From the NCBI GenBank assembly GCA_003598065.1, contig QZKR01000020.1, forward strand, positions 1 through 50,118: a stretch of 50,118 nucleotides of DNA. Reading direction: 5' to 3'. The translations under genes were made by a program, and so were the position numbers. Shown one piece after another: positions 22,509 to 31,793 of this stretch. Source of the stretch: Myxococcales bacterium (lineage in GTDB: Bacteria > Myxococcota_A > SURF-8). Within the stretch, counting starts at the first letter, position 1. Every line of letters starts with the position of its first letter. A model generated the notes under the pieces. That model saw only the letters and a program-made list of their open reading frames with translations, had not been told where the DNA came from and made no database searches.

Positions 22509-22924
22509 TGACCGAGACAAAGAAAAATGGCCGTCCTTCGTGGAAGCCGGCCTCGATGCTCGATGTCGTCAGGAAAGTCCCTGGCTTTCGTTACCGCTGG
22601 GTATCAAAGGACCCGGCGAACATGGACAAGAAGCAGCGTGAAGGATGGGCTCACGTCAATCAGATGACGGGGCTCGAAGGAGAGCATATCGCACCCGGAA
22701 ATGCAGCAGATGGCAAACCGCTTACGTCCCTGAAGGAATACCGCGATCTTACTCTGATGGCGATGCCGGAAGAGATGGCACAGGAACGCGACAGGTATTT
22801 CCAGGAGAAAACCCTTGCCCAGACTGCGGGTCTGAAAAAGCGCGCGGAAGAAGCCAACGAGGACAACGCGCGCAAATACGGAGCCGACCCAACGGGGGTA
22901 AGGGGGAAAATCGTCATCGAATAA
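22508..22924 (+). CDS. Small head-region protein
   Basis: 138 residues. The start (KKNGRPSWKPASMLDVVRKV) is basic, then WVSKDPANMDKKQREGWAHV and a charged helical end. Proteins with the phrase RWVSKDPANMDKK occur in head operons of podovirus-like phages, with unknown role. Its ATG overlaps the scaffold stop. Confidence 0.6.
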   Translation: MTETKKNGRPSWKPASMLDVVRKVPGFRYRWVSKDPANMDKKQREGWAHVNQMTGLEGEHIAPGNAADGKPLTSLKEYRDLTLMAMPEEMAQERDRYFQEKTLAQTAGLKKRAEEANEDNARKYGADPTGVRGKIVIE

Positions 22925-22939
22925 CCCCAGGAGAAGAAA

Positions 22940-23515
22940 ATGGCTACTTCCGGTAGTCGTCGCCGGGGATTCGTGCCTTGCCGTCACCTTTCCGGGAGCA
23001 AGACTTTCCGCACGAATCTTTACCCGGTGAGCGCCGATAACGCAGCCGTGTGGCCCGGTGATCCGGTCTGCATGGTCGGCGGTCGCGCCGCTCGCTATAC
23101 CACGGCTCAGGGTGTCAACTATCTTGGTATCATCAAGGCTTGTTACGATACCAACAAGAAGCCCCTGACCTTCAACCAGCCCACTCGCGGCCCGTACCTG
23201 ATTGCTTCGCAGGGCGGTTATGTCGAGGTCTACGACGATCCCGACATCACCTATCTGGTGGAGTACAACGGCACGGCTGCGGACACCACGCCCGGCCAGG
23301 TGGCGGAGATCGAGCTTACTGCGGGTTCTACCGCCGTAGGCCAGTCCCGTGTCTTCATCGCGGCCGTTACCGCGAATTCAGGCGTGACCGCTGCCGCCGT
23401 GGGCAAGCCGTTCCGCGTCATCGGACTCGGTCCGAACGAACTGGACGAGGCCGGCGGCACCGGCAACGATCTTGAGGTCGTGGCTCGAAACCACGTCTTC
23501 AAGAAGGCCACGTAA
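22940..23515 (+). CDS. Head protein, probable decoration or capsid accessory
   Basis: 191 residues with a good ribosome site (AGGAGAAG). It is a beta-rich protein with several turns of the type AVWPGDPVCMVGGRA and ending in LGPNELDEAGGTGNDLEVVA. It is directly before the major capsid gene and is likely made in large amount. A decoration or stabilising role is inferred from place and composition. Confidence 0.65.
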   Translation: MATSGSRRRGFVPCRHLSGSKTFRTNLYPVSADNAAVWPGDPVCMVGGRAARYTTAQGVNYLGIIKACYDTNKKPLTFNQPTRGPYLIASQGGYVEVYDDPDITYLVEYNGTAADTTPGQVAEIELTAGSTAVGQSRVFIAAVTANSGVTAAAVGKPFRVIGLGPNELDEAGGTGNDLEVVARNHVFKKAT

Positions 23516-23528
23516 GGAGGGCTGAGCA

Positions 23529-24419
23529 ATGACTGTATCCACTGGCAATTTTGCCGAACTGCTCTGGCCCGGCATCAAGGACCTGTTCGGTCAGGCTTAC
23601 GAGCGTTGGGAGACGAAGTACACGCAGTTCTGCGACATCATGGAATCGGACAAGGCGTTCGAGAAGCTCCAGGGTGTCACCGGCCTGCCGCTGGCTTCGA
23701 TCAAGACCCAGGGCAACCAGATTCCGTTTGTCGATCCCATGCAGGGGTTGCAGAAGGAATTCGTGAACGTCACCTACGCCATCGGTTCCGGTGTTACCCG
23801 CGAAATGTACGAGGACGATCAGTACAACTACATCAACTCGATCCCCTCGATGATCGCGGAGAGCGTCCGGCAGACCGAAGAGACTGTGGCGACGAATGTG
23901 CTGAACAACGGCTTTTCCACCGCTACGGCGGCGGATGGCCTCAGCGTGTTCAACGCAAGCCATGTTCTTGTCGCAGGCGGGACGTATCGCAATCAGCCTT
24001 CGACGGCCGCCGATCTCACGCAGACCTCGCTTGAGCAGGCGTTCATCGACATCTCGGACTACACCGACGACCAAGGCCTGAAGATCAACATCATGCCCAA
24101 GGTTCTCATCGTTCCGACCGCGTTGCAGTTCGTCGCGGAGAAAATCCTCAATACTGAGTATGAGGTCGATACCGCGAACAATACGGTCAATCCGATGAAG
24201 GGCCGGTTGCCGCTCGTTGTCACCCCGTTCCTGACCGATACCGACGCATGGTTCATCAAGACCTCGTCCCGCAACGGGATGGTCTTCTTCAACCGGCGCT
24301 CGGCCGATCTGGAGCGCGACAACGACTTCAACACCCAGAACCTCTTGTTCGCCGGCACCCGCCGTTTCTCGGTTGGCGTCGCCGACGCGCATGGTCTTTA
24401 CGGTTCGCAGGGCGCGTAA
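23529..24419 (+). CDS. Major capsid protein (HK97 fold, gpT-like)
   Basis: 296 residues preceded by a strong AAGGAGG ribosome site. Typical sequence blocks are ERWETKYTQFCDIMESDKAF, the middle FVNVTYAIGSGVTREMYEDDQYN and the later PKVLIVPTALQFVAEKILNT. They match the Mu gpT-like branch of HK97-fold capsid proteins. No N-terminal scaffold domain is fused, in line with a separate scaffold gene. A strong terminator follows, so the message for the capsid can be made in excess. Confidence 0.88.
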   Translation: MTVSTGNFAELLWPGIKDLFGQAYERWETKYTQFCDIMESDKAFEKLQGVTGLPLASIKTQGNQIPFVDPMQGLQKEFVNVTYAIGSGVTREMYEDDQYNYINSIPSMIAESVRQTEETVATNVLNNGFSTATAADGLSVFNASHVLVAGGTYRNQPSTAADLTQTSLEQAFIDISDYTDDQGLKINIMPKVLIVPTALQFVAEKILNTEYEVDTANNTVNPMKGRLPLVVTPFLTDTDAWFIKTSSRNGMVFFNRRSADLERDNDFNTQNLLFAGTRRFSVGVADAHGLYGSQGA

Positions 24420-24430
24420 GAGCACTCACC

Positions 24431-24460
24431 GGGGGAGGCTTCGGCCTCCCCCTTCTTCTC
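24431..24460 (+). terminator. Rho-independent terminator after the capsid gene
   Basis: GGGGGAGGC (24431-24439) and GCCTCCCCC (24444-24452) form a perfect nine-pair stem with a TTCG loop, followed by TTCTTCTC. It should end part of the head transcript; genes for the tail downstream then depend on read-through or a promoter I did not find. Confidence 0.9.
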
Positions 24461-24515
24461 AAGTCACTGACTGACCGTTGAACACGGCAGACGGAACCCA
24501 TAAGGAGTCCGACAG

Positions 24516-24962
24516 ATGACCACTTTCCGTGGCCCGCTCTACGTGCGGGCAAAGGCAGATAACGGTATCCCCGCGCAGAGCGACAAGGGCACCGTCATTC
24601 TCGAACAGATGGTGTCGCTGGCCGCAGATACCTCGGGGGCATCCTCGATTGTCCTGCCGGCGAATTCCCGCATCGTGGATATGAATGTCGTCGTCATCAC
24701 CCCGGCGACGCTCAATACCCAGGGCATTCTTGTCCGCGTCGGTACCACGAGCGATGCGATCAAGTTCGCCAACATCAAGACATCGGCCTCAAATATCTAT
24801 CGCTGCGGTTACGCCCCTAACCTCACGGCCGGTTCCGTGGCGGCATGGCACAACATCGGGACGGGCTCTCAGCGGCTTTATATCGATGTAACCGCCGCCG
24901 CCTCGGCTGCCGAAACCGCCGAATTCACCGGCCTGCTCTCCATCCAGTACGTATTGAGGTAA
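24516..24962 (+). CDS. Virion protein, beta-rich
   Basis: 148 residues behind an AAGGAG ribosome site. Alternating hydrophobic strands (SSIVLPANSRIVDMNVVVIT) suggest a beta-sandwich as in decoration or head-fibre proteins. It is the first gene after the capsid terminator, paired with the similar-sized 24966 gene. Not identified. Confidence 0.65.
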   Translation: MTTFRGPLYVRAKADNGIPAQSDKGTVILEQMVSLAADTSGASSIVLPANSRIVDMNVVVITPATLNTQGILVRVGTTSDAIKFANIKTSASNIYRCGYAPNLTAGSVAAWHNIGTGSQRLYIDVTAAASAAETAEFTGLLSIQYVLR

Positions 24963-24965
24963 GTC

Positions 24966-25298
24966 ATGGCCCGCACTACGACAGTCAGTGCGAAGGGCAG
25001 CGCCGGAACTCAATCTGCCTGGATTCCGCTTGACCAGCATATCTCCCCGTTCAACGTGGGATTTGGCGTTGTCAAGTCGGGAACCGGGGACATCACCTAT
25101 TCGGTCCAGCATACCTTCAACGACGTGCTGGCCGGAGAAACGGCGACGGCCTTCGATCACTCTTCCGTTTCCGGGGCTACGGGCTCCGTGGACGGAAACT
25201 ACGCCTATCCGGTCAAGGCCGTCCGCCTCAACATCACGGCGGCTTCCGGGGCGTCGTCCCTTCAGTTCTACGTGATCCAGGCCGGGATCACGCAATGA
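24966..25298 (+). CDS. Virion protein, beta-rich
   Basis: 110 residues. The pattern GVVKSGTGDITYSVQHTFND ... KAVRLNITAASGASSLQFYV looks like one compact beta-sandwich with even spacing of strands; many phages have such proteins after the capsid gene. Overlaps the next gene by four bases. Role unknown. Confidence 0.65.
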   Translation: MARTTTVSAKGSAGTQSAWIPLDQHISPFNVGFGVVKSGTGDITYSVQHTFNDVLAGETATAFDHSSVSGATGSVDGNYAYPVKAVRLNITAASGASSLQFYVIQAGITQ

Positions 25299-25537
25299 GT
25301 ATCCTGGATTGGTTCCGGCCGAAACCAGAGGTCGAGGTTCCGAAGGAGATTCCTCGGATCGGAGTCAAGGGCAAGGAGATTTCGTTCGGGTCCAAGCCGA
25401 AGAAGAAACGGGCCGAAATGCGTTCCGCGCGAATCCGGGTCAAACTGTCGGAACTGGAAAGCGAGGGACGGTCGGATTCTCCCGAAGCCGAGAAACTCAG
25501 GAAGGAACTCAAGTTCCTGTCCGCATTCACGGGGTAA
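25295..25537 (+). CDS. Small basic protein of the virion region
   Basis: 80 residues, very rich in Lys, Arg and Glu (for example KPKKKRAEMRSARIRVKLSE), predicted helical. The ATG overlaps the previous stop. It may be an assembly factor; no family seen. Confidence 0.6.
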   Translation: MSILDWFRPKPEVEVPKEIPRIGVKGKEISFGSKPKKKRAEMRSARIRVKLSELESEGRSDSPEAEKLRKELKFLSAFTG

Positions 25538-25540
25538 GAC

Positions 25541-25984
25541 ATGGCTTGGGTAGTCTATCCGAACTGGATCAAACTCCAGCACAACGGCTCGGCCGTTGAT
25601 CTGGACCTTGCCAGCAATCTGGCGATGTTCTTCCTGACATCCGCCTACACACCGAACAACGGTGACGGGACTTGGGTCAATGTCACGGCGGCTATGGTGG
25701 CCTCGGGAGCTTCTTATGCCCCTAACGTCGGGAAATCCATTACTTCGCCGACGATCACGCTTGCCACCACGCAGGGCGTTACGACTTTTGACTGCGCTGA
25801 CGTGACTGTAACGGCGGATGCCGGTGGATTCACGAACGCCCGATACGCCATTATTGGAGTCTCTGCCGCAACCACGGCCAATCGACGATTGATCTGCTAT
25901 GCGGATTTGGGTGCCGACAAGACCATCGTGGGCGGTGATCTTGTCATTCAGATGGCAGCCTCCGGCGTGTTCGAGGTCAGTTGA
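25541..25984 (+). CDS. Virion protein, unknown
   Basis: 147 residues, beta-rich, with a pattern of strands such as TITLATTQGVTTFDCADVTV and NRRLICYADLGADKTI. Similar folds occur in head-completion or tail-adaptor proteins of podoviruses. The stop overlaps the next ATG. Confidence 0.6.
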   Translation: MAWVVYPNWIKLQHNGSAVDLDLASNLAMFFLTSAYTPNNGDGTWVNVTAAMVASGASYAPNVGKSITSPTITLATTQGVTTFDCADVTVTADAGGFTNARYAIIGVSAATTANRRLICYADLGADKTIVGGDLVIQMAASGVFEVS

Positions 25985-26487
25985 TGGCTAATTCTTTCAA
26001 GATCGTCTATTCGGCGGTCGTTAATTGCTCCGTACAGGGATTGCATAACCAGGTATCCACCGCTGCGCAGGGATGGCAATCGACCGTTCAGGATAATGCT
26101 ACGGCTGCGGGTGGGTTTCAAGACGCCCTAGTCATGCCGACAATCTCGTTCAATGCGACGGCGGCACCGGCCAATTCCAAAGCCGCTTTCATCTATGCCT
26201 ATGCAGGCGTATCAGCGGATAATCTGACCAATCCAGCTACTGGTACGGAAGGTACGTTGAACGTGGTTGATTTTACGTCCAATGCGCTTGCCATGAGACT
26301 CATTGGAACAATTCCGTATACAACCCAAGGGGAAACGGTTGAGGGCGGACCATTTTCGGTGGCACAGGGATTCGGTGGTATTCTTCCACCCTATTGGGGG
26401 ATTTTCATTCTTAATCATTCCGGCGCTCAGGTTTCCGCCGCCGGCAGTTCCGTCAAATACGTCTATGTGCATGTGACGGCGGCTTGA
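25984..26487 (+). CDS. Virion protein, unknown
   Basis: 167 residues from the ATG at 25984. Beta-rich with Ala/Thr-rich turns, ending in SSVKYVYVHVTAA. Size and build are close to the 25541 gene, which could mean a pair of related fibre or decoration proteins. Not identified. Confidence 0.6.
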   Translation: MANSFKIVYSAVVNCSVQGLHNQVSTAAQGWQSTVQDNATAAGGFQDALVMPTISFNATAAPANSKAAFIYAYAGVSADNLTNPATGTEGTLNVVDFTSNALAMRLIGTIPYTTQGETVEGGPFSVAQGFGGILPPYWGIFILNHSGAQVSAAGSSVKYVYVHVTAA

Positions 26488-26488
26488 T

Positions 26489-27739
26489 GTGGCCGCGCTC
26501 CTGAACCCCCAACGCTGGCTGACGAAGCCGAGCTATCCGGTCGAAGCCAACGAAGCGCACTGGTTTGCACAGCAATGCAGTCTGATCATGCCGATGTGGC
26601 AGGACCACGGGCTGATCAATGTTGGGCGCCGCCGGGATATCGTGCCGGCGTTCAGTGGCAATTCACGGATGTCGGTCGATGCATTCGACCAGCACTACAA
26701 CATCGCGACCCTTGGCGACTACATCGATTGCGGCGCCGTTACACCGCTTCAAGTCAATAGTTTTACGCTTCTCTGTGTTGTCCGCCCCGGCACCATCGCG
26801 GCCATCACGACCGTTGCGCAATCGAACTTCACGGCTGGCGCGGCGAGTGACAGTGGGATGCAATTCCGTCTCAGCGCTCTAGGGAAAGTTGACCTCATCA
26901 AGGACAACGTCGCTGCGATCTATGGCGGCACTCGGGCCCTGACCACGACAAAGGCGCACGCCGTCGGGCTTTCGTACAATTCATCCACGGGGCTTTGCAG
27001 CGTCGCCATCGATGGCACCCCGGATGGTACAGCGACATCAGCCCAGACCTTCACGCACAACAAGTTTGTGCTCGGCCGGAAGCGCGGGAACGATCTTACG
27101 GAGACACAACTTCACCGCGATTATCTGTTCGCCCACGCTGGTTATATCGCGACGATGGCCGAACTCTGCAATCTGACCGCCGAGCCCTACGCCATCCTGC
27201 GCCCGCGCCGGTCGATGCTATACTTTCCTGTATCTGTTGCCGGTGGCGGGGAAACCGTCCAGATCGGCAAGGGAACGATCTCCTATGCCGAGAAAATTCC
27301 TCAATCCAATGTATTCTATCTTATCGGCCGGACGGCCATTCAGTATACCGGAAAGGCTACCGCAACAAGATTGATCACATCGGTCGCTCGTGGGGCGGTA
27401 AATTACAATGAAAAGACCCTGAAGGCGAATTCCTATTCCGCCGTCGGCAAGGGTTCGGCGGCGTATTCCGGCAAGGCCACAAACGCACGGTCCTTCATCG
27501 AGATAGCGAAGGATACAATTATCTATGCCGGAAAGGCGGTAACGACTCTCGGACAATCCATCGTCAACATCGCCACCGGGGCGATAAACTACACCGGAAA
27601 AGCCATTGCCACCGGAGCCACGGCCATATTCTCGGTATGGCTTGGCCGTTCGGTGGCTCGTATCACTGCATCTCTGAGATCGGGAGTCGGAAGGAGCGGC
27701 ATGTCAACCGTGTCGAACGAGGAAGATGTCAATCCGTAA
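26489..27739 (+). CDS. LamG/concanavalin-like virion protein with tandem repeats
   Basis: 416 residues from a GTG. Residues about 65-235 look like a concanavalin/LamG-type jelly roll (FTLLCVVRPGTIAAIT, then HAVGLSYNSSTGLCSVAIDG, a pattern common in LamG domains). From about 257 to 375 six units of about 20-22 residues follow, each with a G/K-x-x-I-x-Y-x-x-K core (GTISYAEK, TAIQYTGK, GAVNYNEK, GSAAYSGK, DTIIYAGK, GAINYTGK). A carbohydrate-binding surface or fibre protein is likely. It overlaps the next gene by 14 bases. Confidence 0.65.
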   Translation: MAALLNPQRWLTKPSYPVEANEAHWFAQQCSLIMPMWQDHGLINVGRRRDIVPAFSGNSRMSVDAFDQHYNIATLGDYIDCGAVTPLQVNSFTLLCVVRPGTIAAITTVAQSNFTAGAASDSGMQFRLSALGKVDLIKDNVAAIYGGTRALTTTKAHAVGLSYNSSTGLCSVAIDGTPDGTATSAQTFTHNKFVLGRKRGNDLTETQLHRDYLFAHAGYIATMAELCNLTAEPYAILRPRRSMLYFPVSVAGGGETVQIGKGTISYAEKIPQSNVFYLIGRTAIQYTGKATATRLITSVARGAVNYNEKTLKANSYSAVGKGSAAYSGKATNARSFIEIAKDTIIYAGKAVTTLGQSIVNIATGAINYTGKAIATGATAIFSVWLGRSVARITASLRSGVGRSGMSTVSNEEDVNP

Positions 27740-28112
27740 CACTCACGCGGTCGGCGACTATTTGATGGTGTCCGACGAAAGCGGATTCACGCATTACGCC
27801 TCGGAGATGGTCCGGACATGGGACGGCAGATGGGTTCACAAGGACGAATGGGAGCCCAGACATCCGCAGGATTTCGTCCGCGCCAAGAACGACCCTGTTT
27901 CCCTTCAGATCGTCCGTCCGAATCAGACCGTTTCGGCCGTCCCGACAAGCGCGGAAAGCATCGTCGGGCTTCTGACCGTGGGCGAGACGGGGATTCAGAC
28001 CGTCTACGGTCCAGCAACGCATATCTTCGACCCCGATGATCTCTGGCATCAGCTTCTCTCGCCAATAGGAATCGGGGACATGGAAATCGGAACAACTTTC
28101 ATCGTGTCATGA
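27726..28112 (+). CDS. Virion protein, unknown
   Basis: 128 residues. The middle (ASEMVRTWDGRWVHKDEWEP) is a short Trp-rich motif found in small phage structural proteins near tail genes. The second half repeats Gly/Val-rich strands. It is encoded between the repeat protein and a small fibre-like protein, with overlaps on both sides. Confidence 0.6.
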   Translation: MSIRNTHAVGDYLMVSDESGFTHYASEMVRTWDGRWVHKDEWEPRHPQDFVRAKNDPVSLQIVRPNQTVSAVPTSAESIVGLLTVGETGIQTVYGPATHIFDPDDLWHQLLSPIGIGDMEIGTTFIVS

Positions 28113-28453
28113 CAGCACAAACGCGCGCCGTCAACAAAGCCGTCTTCGAACAGGGGGACAGACCCCAAGGCTCGAATTATGTCGATTTGATCGATTCGTT
28201 CCTGTCATTGCAGGATACGACCGCCCAGACGATGAATTCCGATCTCACCGCACAGGTTATTACCGCGACTGAAGTTTCGGCCGGAACCGTGAATGCAGCT
28301 ACCGTCTCGGTTTCCGCCCTTACTGTCACGGTGACAACGACTGTCGCCGCGTCCGGTGGAGTCGGCGGAGCGGTTCCAACATCCGCAGACGGGTTTTTCC
28401 CGATCACGGTTGGGGGGAATATCCGTTACGTTCCGTTCTTCAAAGTCAAATAA
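28109..28453 (+). CDS. Small tail-fibre-like protein
   Basis: 114 residues. The N-terminus (KAVFEQGDRPQGSNYVDLID) shares the F-x-x-GD-P...LIDSF pattern with the protein at 35067, a start common in short phage tail proteins that attach to the virion. A Thr/Val/Ala-rich stretch follows. It may be a trimeric or decoration fibre. Confidence 0.6.
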   Translation: MTAQTRAVNKAVFEQGDRPQGSNYVDLIDSFLSLQDTTAQTMNSDLTAQVITATEVSAGTVNAATVSVSALTVTVTTTVAASGGVGGAVPTSADGFFPITVGGNIRYVPFFKVK

Positions 28454-29146
28454 ATGGCCCTGACAGACCTCCGCCAGACCTCAATTCAGATCGTCAACCG
28501 GGTGCAGAGAAAGCTTGGGGTCAATGCGACTGCCTCGCTTGCCTCCACAAAACATTCCATCGTCCTGACCGATCTTCTGAACGAGGTTGTTTCAGACCTG
28601 TCCGATGCCGGCGAATGGCAGGAAATGATTCGCGAGGTCAATGTCACTGCTGCGACCTCGACAATCACCTATTCCGTCGAGACATCCGCCGTCGTTCATC
28701 ATATCTCGGAAATTGCCTTTGATACCGACGTATCTCCCCTGAGTGTCGTGGATGTCGAGGAAATCCGTCGCCTCAATCGTCTTTCCGGGACCGGGAGGCC
28801 GAGACACTTTTCCCCGTTTGGAACCGATTCGGTTGGGAACCCGCAAATCCGCGTCCATCCACAGCCCGGCTCGAATGAAAATGGGAAACTCCTGAAAATA
28901 CTCTACTACCAGAAGCCACGTCTCTACACGACCTCGGACGATTCCATTTCCATCCCGTTCCCTGCCGATGTCGTTTTCCAGGGTTTGTATGCAAAGGCCC
29001 TTTTGGAAGAAAACGGGGGCGAACAAACCAGACAATACCAGACTGCCTATGCTGAATATGAACGGATGAAGCAGGAGGCGATAAACCGCTTCACCACGGA
29101 CACCGGGACCGACATGAACATCGTTCCGATGGGCGGGCGTGGATGA
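28454..29146 (+). CDS. Head-to-tail adaptor protein
   Basis: 230 residues. The opening helices (NRVQRKLGVNATASLASTKH, TDLLNEVVSDLSDAGEWQEM) and the end (YQTAYAEYERMKQEAIN) are typical of podovirus adaptors (P22 gp4 or T7 gp11-like), which sit as a ring under the portal. A four-base overlap links it to the tail propeller gene. Confidence 0.75.
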   Translation: MALTDLRQTSIQIVNRVQRKLGVNATASLASTKHSIVLTDLLNEVVSDLSDAGEWQEMIREVNVTAATSTITYSVETSAVVHHISEIAFDTDVSPLSVVDVEEIRRLNRLSGTGRPRHFSPFGTDSVGNPQIRVHPQPGSNENGKLLKILYYQKPRLYTTSDDSISIPFPADVVFQGLYAKALLEENGGEQTRQYQTAYAEYERMKQEAINRFTTDTGTDMNIVPMGGRG

Positions 29147-31167
29147 GCCGGCGAGAGGTCGTCTATCCCGTTGCTTCGAAGGGAATGGCGACGGCATACG
29201 CGGAAGCCGAACTCCCGATTGATTATGCAGCCTATATCCGGAATCGCTTTCTCAATGCCGCTGGTGGATATGAGAAGCGCGAAGGGATTTCCCAGCTAGG
29301 TTCCACCATAAGCGGTTCTCCGACGCTTACGGGAGTCCATGAGCTTATCAAATCCGATGGCACCGCGATCCTGTTCGTTTCCGGGAACGGGAAAATTTAC
29401 AAATACGATGATGTTTCCGCATGGTCGCAGGTCTATGCTTTCGAGAACACGACGGCTCATGTCCATGCCGTCCAGTTCGATAAGAGACTGATCTTCTGCA
29501 ACGGCTCAAACAGGGATATCTATACCGAGGACGGTACCACATTCAAGGAATTGGTCCCGCTCATTGAGATCGGAAAGACGACATCCGGGACAAACGAAAC
29601 CGGGCTGCATGATTCCGATATAACGAACTGGATTTCGGCGACCGATGTGGCGGTAAACGATCTGGTCTACAACGTGACCAGAGGTGGATACGGCATTGTC
29701 ACGGCTGTAACGACCGCTTCCGTCTCGCATACCAGAATCGCCCCCAACGGAACGGGAATCGGTATTGTCGCGGCCACGGCTTCCGCCGGCGATGCCTATG
29801 AAATCCACGATCTGGTAGAACTCAACATCATCCCGGTCGGAAACGATCTCGACAATACCGCGATTCTCACAAGCGGAGCCTCAGCCACCGTCGTTGCGGT
29901 TTCGGGAGTGAATTTCTCGACCACGGAGGTCAGGGCCGGCGATATCATCTATAATTCGACCCGGAATGCCGCCACTCAGGTAGTCACAGCATCGGCAAAT
30001 CTTGTCGTTACGTCAGTCGCCGGACAAACCTCGGGAGACACGATCACCCTCCACAAGTCGGCGATGCCAATATCGACGATCATGCACGTCCATTATGGGC
30101 GGTTGTATCATTTGGATGCGAGAGACAAAAAGAAAATCCGTATCTCGGGGGCGAATGATCCGCAGGACATGACCTCGGATGCCGGGACACTGGATTCGAT
30201 CTCGTTCAATGTAGGCGCCCTTCAGCCGTTCGGGGATACGATCCAGAATATGGCGTCGTTCCAGCGGTTCTTTGTCATCGCTGGAAAGCATAATATCTTC
30301 GCCTATACCGGGACTACCCCCATTGGGACGGGGGCGGATTTCAGCCCCGTCGGTTTATTTCCTCAGGGTCTTGTTGCCGAACACGGTCTTGTCTCTCTTG
30401 GTAACGACGTTGCGATAGTCACGCACGATGGTATTCAGGCGCTTTCGGTAATCGACGATTCGTCCAATTTGAATCGAGCGAATATCTCCGAAGCCATCCG
30501 GCCGACGCTGCGGAAGGAAATCAATGCCACGAACCCCGATAATATCTGGGCTGTTCACTATCCCCAGAGATCGTGGTTGCTCCTGAAGGTCGGCTCACTT
30601 CTCTACTGCTATACCTATTCCACGGTCGGAAGGGATAAGCAGGGAAGACCTATCCCCGGCGGATGGACGGTTTTCGATGGTCCGTTTGCCCAGCAGAGAG
30701 CCTATTACGTCCGCCAGAACGGCGATCTGATCTGCTGCGGTACAGGTGGGAAGGTCTATGAATTCGACACCGGCATTTATTCCGACGACAGCCGGACGAT
30801 CCCGACCGAATACCGTACCGGATGGCTTGATCTCGAAGAGCCGAAGCTGACCAATCGCATCAAGCAAGGGACTTATATCAAGCCGGTCATCGATGCGGCC
30901 TCCACGGTTTATACCATCCGTGCCGAATCGCCCTATGACTTCGAAAGTTCGGATGTCATAGAAATTTCGGCCACCGGGGCCTCCTCTCCTATCGGCGTCG
31001 CGGTTATCGGTGAAACTATTATCGGCGGGTCGTCGGTGCAGAACGAGAAGTACTCTCTCCGGTGGAGGGGGGAATCCGTCCGTCTCACGTTCACGACTGA
31101 CGACGCGAATGGTCCCGATACGCTTTCTCGCTTCTCCCTCTACGTCAACGTTCTGGGCAGAGAATAA
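29143..31167 (+). CDS. Tail hub/stabilisation protein (P22 gp10-like)
   Basis: 674 residues. DYAAYIRNRFLNAAGGYEKR near the start and repeated strand blocks (LFVSGNGKIYKYDDVSAWSQ, FVIAGKHNIFAYTGTT, WAVHYPQRSWLLLKVGSLLY) point to a beta-propeller, the form of P22 gp10-like hub proteins and T7 gp12-like nozzle proteins. It closes the short tail tube and keeps DNA in. Gene order adaptor then hub is as in short-tailed phages. Confidence 0.75.
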   Translation: MSRREVVYPVASKGMATAYAEAELPIDYAAYIRNRFLNAAGGYEKREGISQLGSTISGSPTLTGVHELIKSDGTAILFVSGNGKIYKYDDVSAWSQVYAFENTTAHVHAVQFDKRLIFCNGSNRDIYTEDGTTFKELVPLIEIGKTTSGTNETGLHDSDITNWISATDVAVNDLVYNVTRGGYGIVTAVTTASVSHTRIAPNGTGIGIVAATASAGDAYEIHDLVELNIIPVGNDLDNTAILTSGASATVVAVSGVNFSTTEVRAGDIIYNSTRNAATQVVTASANLVVTSVAGQTSGDTITLHKSAMPISTIMHVHYGRLYHLDARDKKKIRISGANDPQDMTSDAGTLDSISFNVGALQPFGDTIQNMASFQRFFVIAGKHNIFAYTGTTPIGTGADFSPVGLFPQGLVAEHGLVSLGNDVAIVTHDGIQALSVIDDSSNLNRANISEAIRPTLRKEINATNPDNIWAVHYPQRSWLLLKVGSLLYCYTYSTVGRDKQGRPIPGGWTVFDGPFAQQRAYYVRQNGDLICCGTGGKVYEFDTGIYSDDSRTIPTEYRTGWLDLEEPKLTNRIKQGTYIKPVIDAASTVYTIRAESPYDFESSDVIEISATGASSPIGVAVIGETIIGGSSVQNEKYSLRWRGESVRLTFTTDDANGPDTLSRFSLYVNVLGRE

Positions 31168-31793
31168 TGCTCGACTTTCTCAAGGATATCGCCGGCATCG
31201 GTTCGGCGGCAACGGGTATCGCATCCCTTTTCATGGGGGGCGACGAACCCGAGGGCATGGCCGAACTTCGGGGCACTGCGGCGCAGCAGCAACGCTATGC
31301 CTCCGCGCTGGTGAATCCCGATGATCTTCTTTACAAGCAGCTTGTCGCTGAGGGAGAAACTGCGTCCAAGGCCGATCTTGCGGAGGCCATCAGACAAATC
31401 GCCATCCGGAACCGTCGTGATACCGCCCGCACCGGAATGGGCATCCTGAACCCTGAAAGACGGGACGAATCTCTCGCCCAGGCGTTTGCGAAATCCTACG
31501 AATCCTCCCGGCTCAACGCCCGTCTTGCGGCGAGAAACTATCTAGCCCAAGCTGCGGGATTGAATGCGAACACGGCCTCGATGTTCGGTAATCTCATGCA
31601 GGCATCCATGCTTCAGGGTGCATTGAACAGAGGCCAGACCGCCTCTGGGCTTCAGGCCCTTTTCACGGGATTGGGGAAGGTTCCCTCCATTCTTGATTCG
31701 CAATTCGGCGATAAGCCCCTTAACGGTTCATCTTCAACAGTCTCCCAGCCTTACGTCTCACGATTCGGCACCGGCAGAACGGACGAACAGTAA
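31167..31793 (+). CDS. Ejection/internal virion protein, first of three
   Basis: 208 residues. Starts with a hydrophobic helix (LDFLKDIAGIGSAATGIASL), then long Ala-rich helices and a Ser/Thr-rich tail. P22 gp7-like and other first ejection proteins have this layout and embed in the host envelope during infection. It shares its start with the end of the hub gene, and the next gene starts at its last base. Confidence 0.65.
   Translation: MLDFLKDIAGIGSAATGIASLFMGGDEPEGMAELRGTAAQQQRYASALVNPDDLLYKQLVAEGETASKADLAEAIRQIAIRNRRDTARTGMGILNPERRDESLAQAFAKSYESSRLNARLAARNYLAQAAGLNANTASMFGNLMQASMLQGALNRGQTASGLQALFTGLGKVPSILDSQFGDKPLNGSSSTVSQPYVSRFGTGRTDEQ

Noticed and set aside
23499..24425. 308-codon open frame antisense to the major capsid gene
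   Set aside because: Codon-bias shadow of a strongly biased gene; no ribosome site and the plus-strand protein is clearly the capsid.
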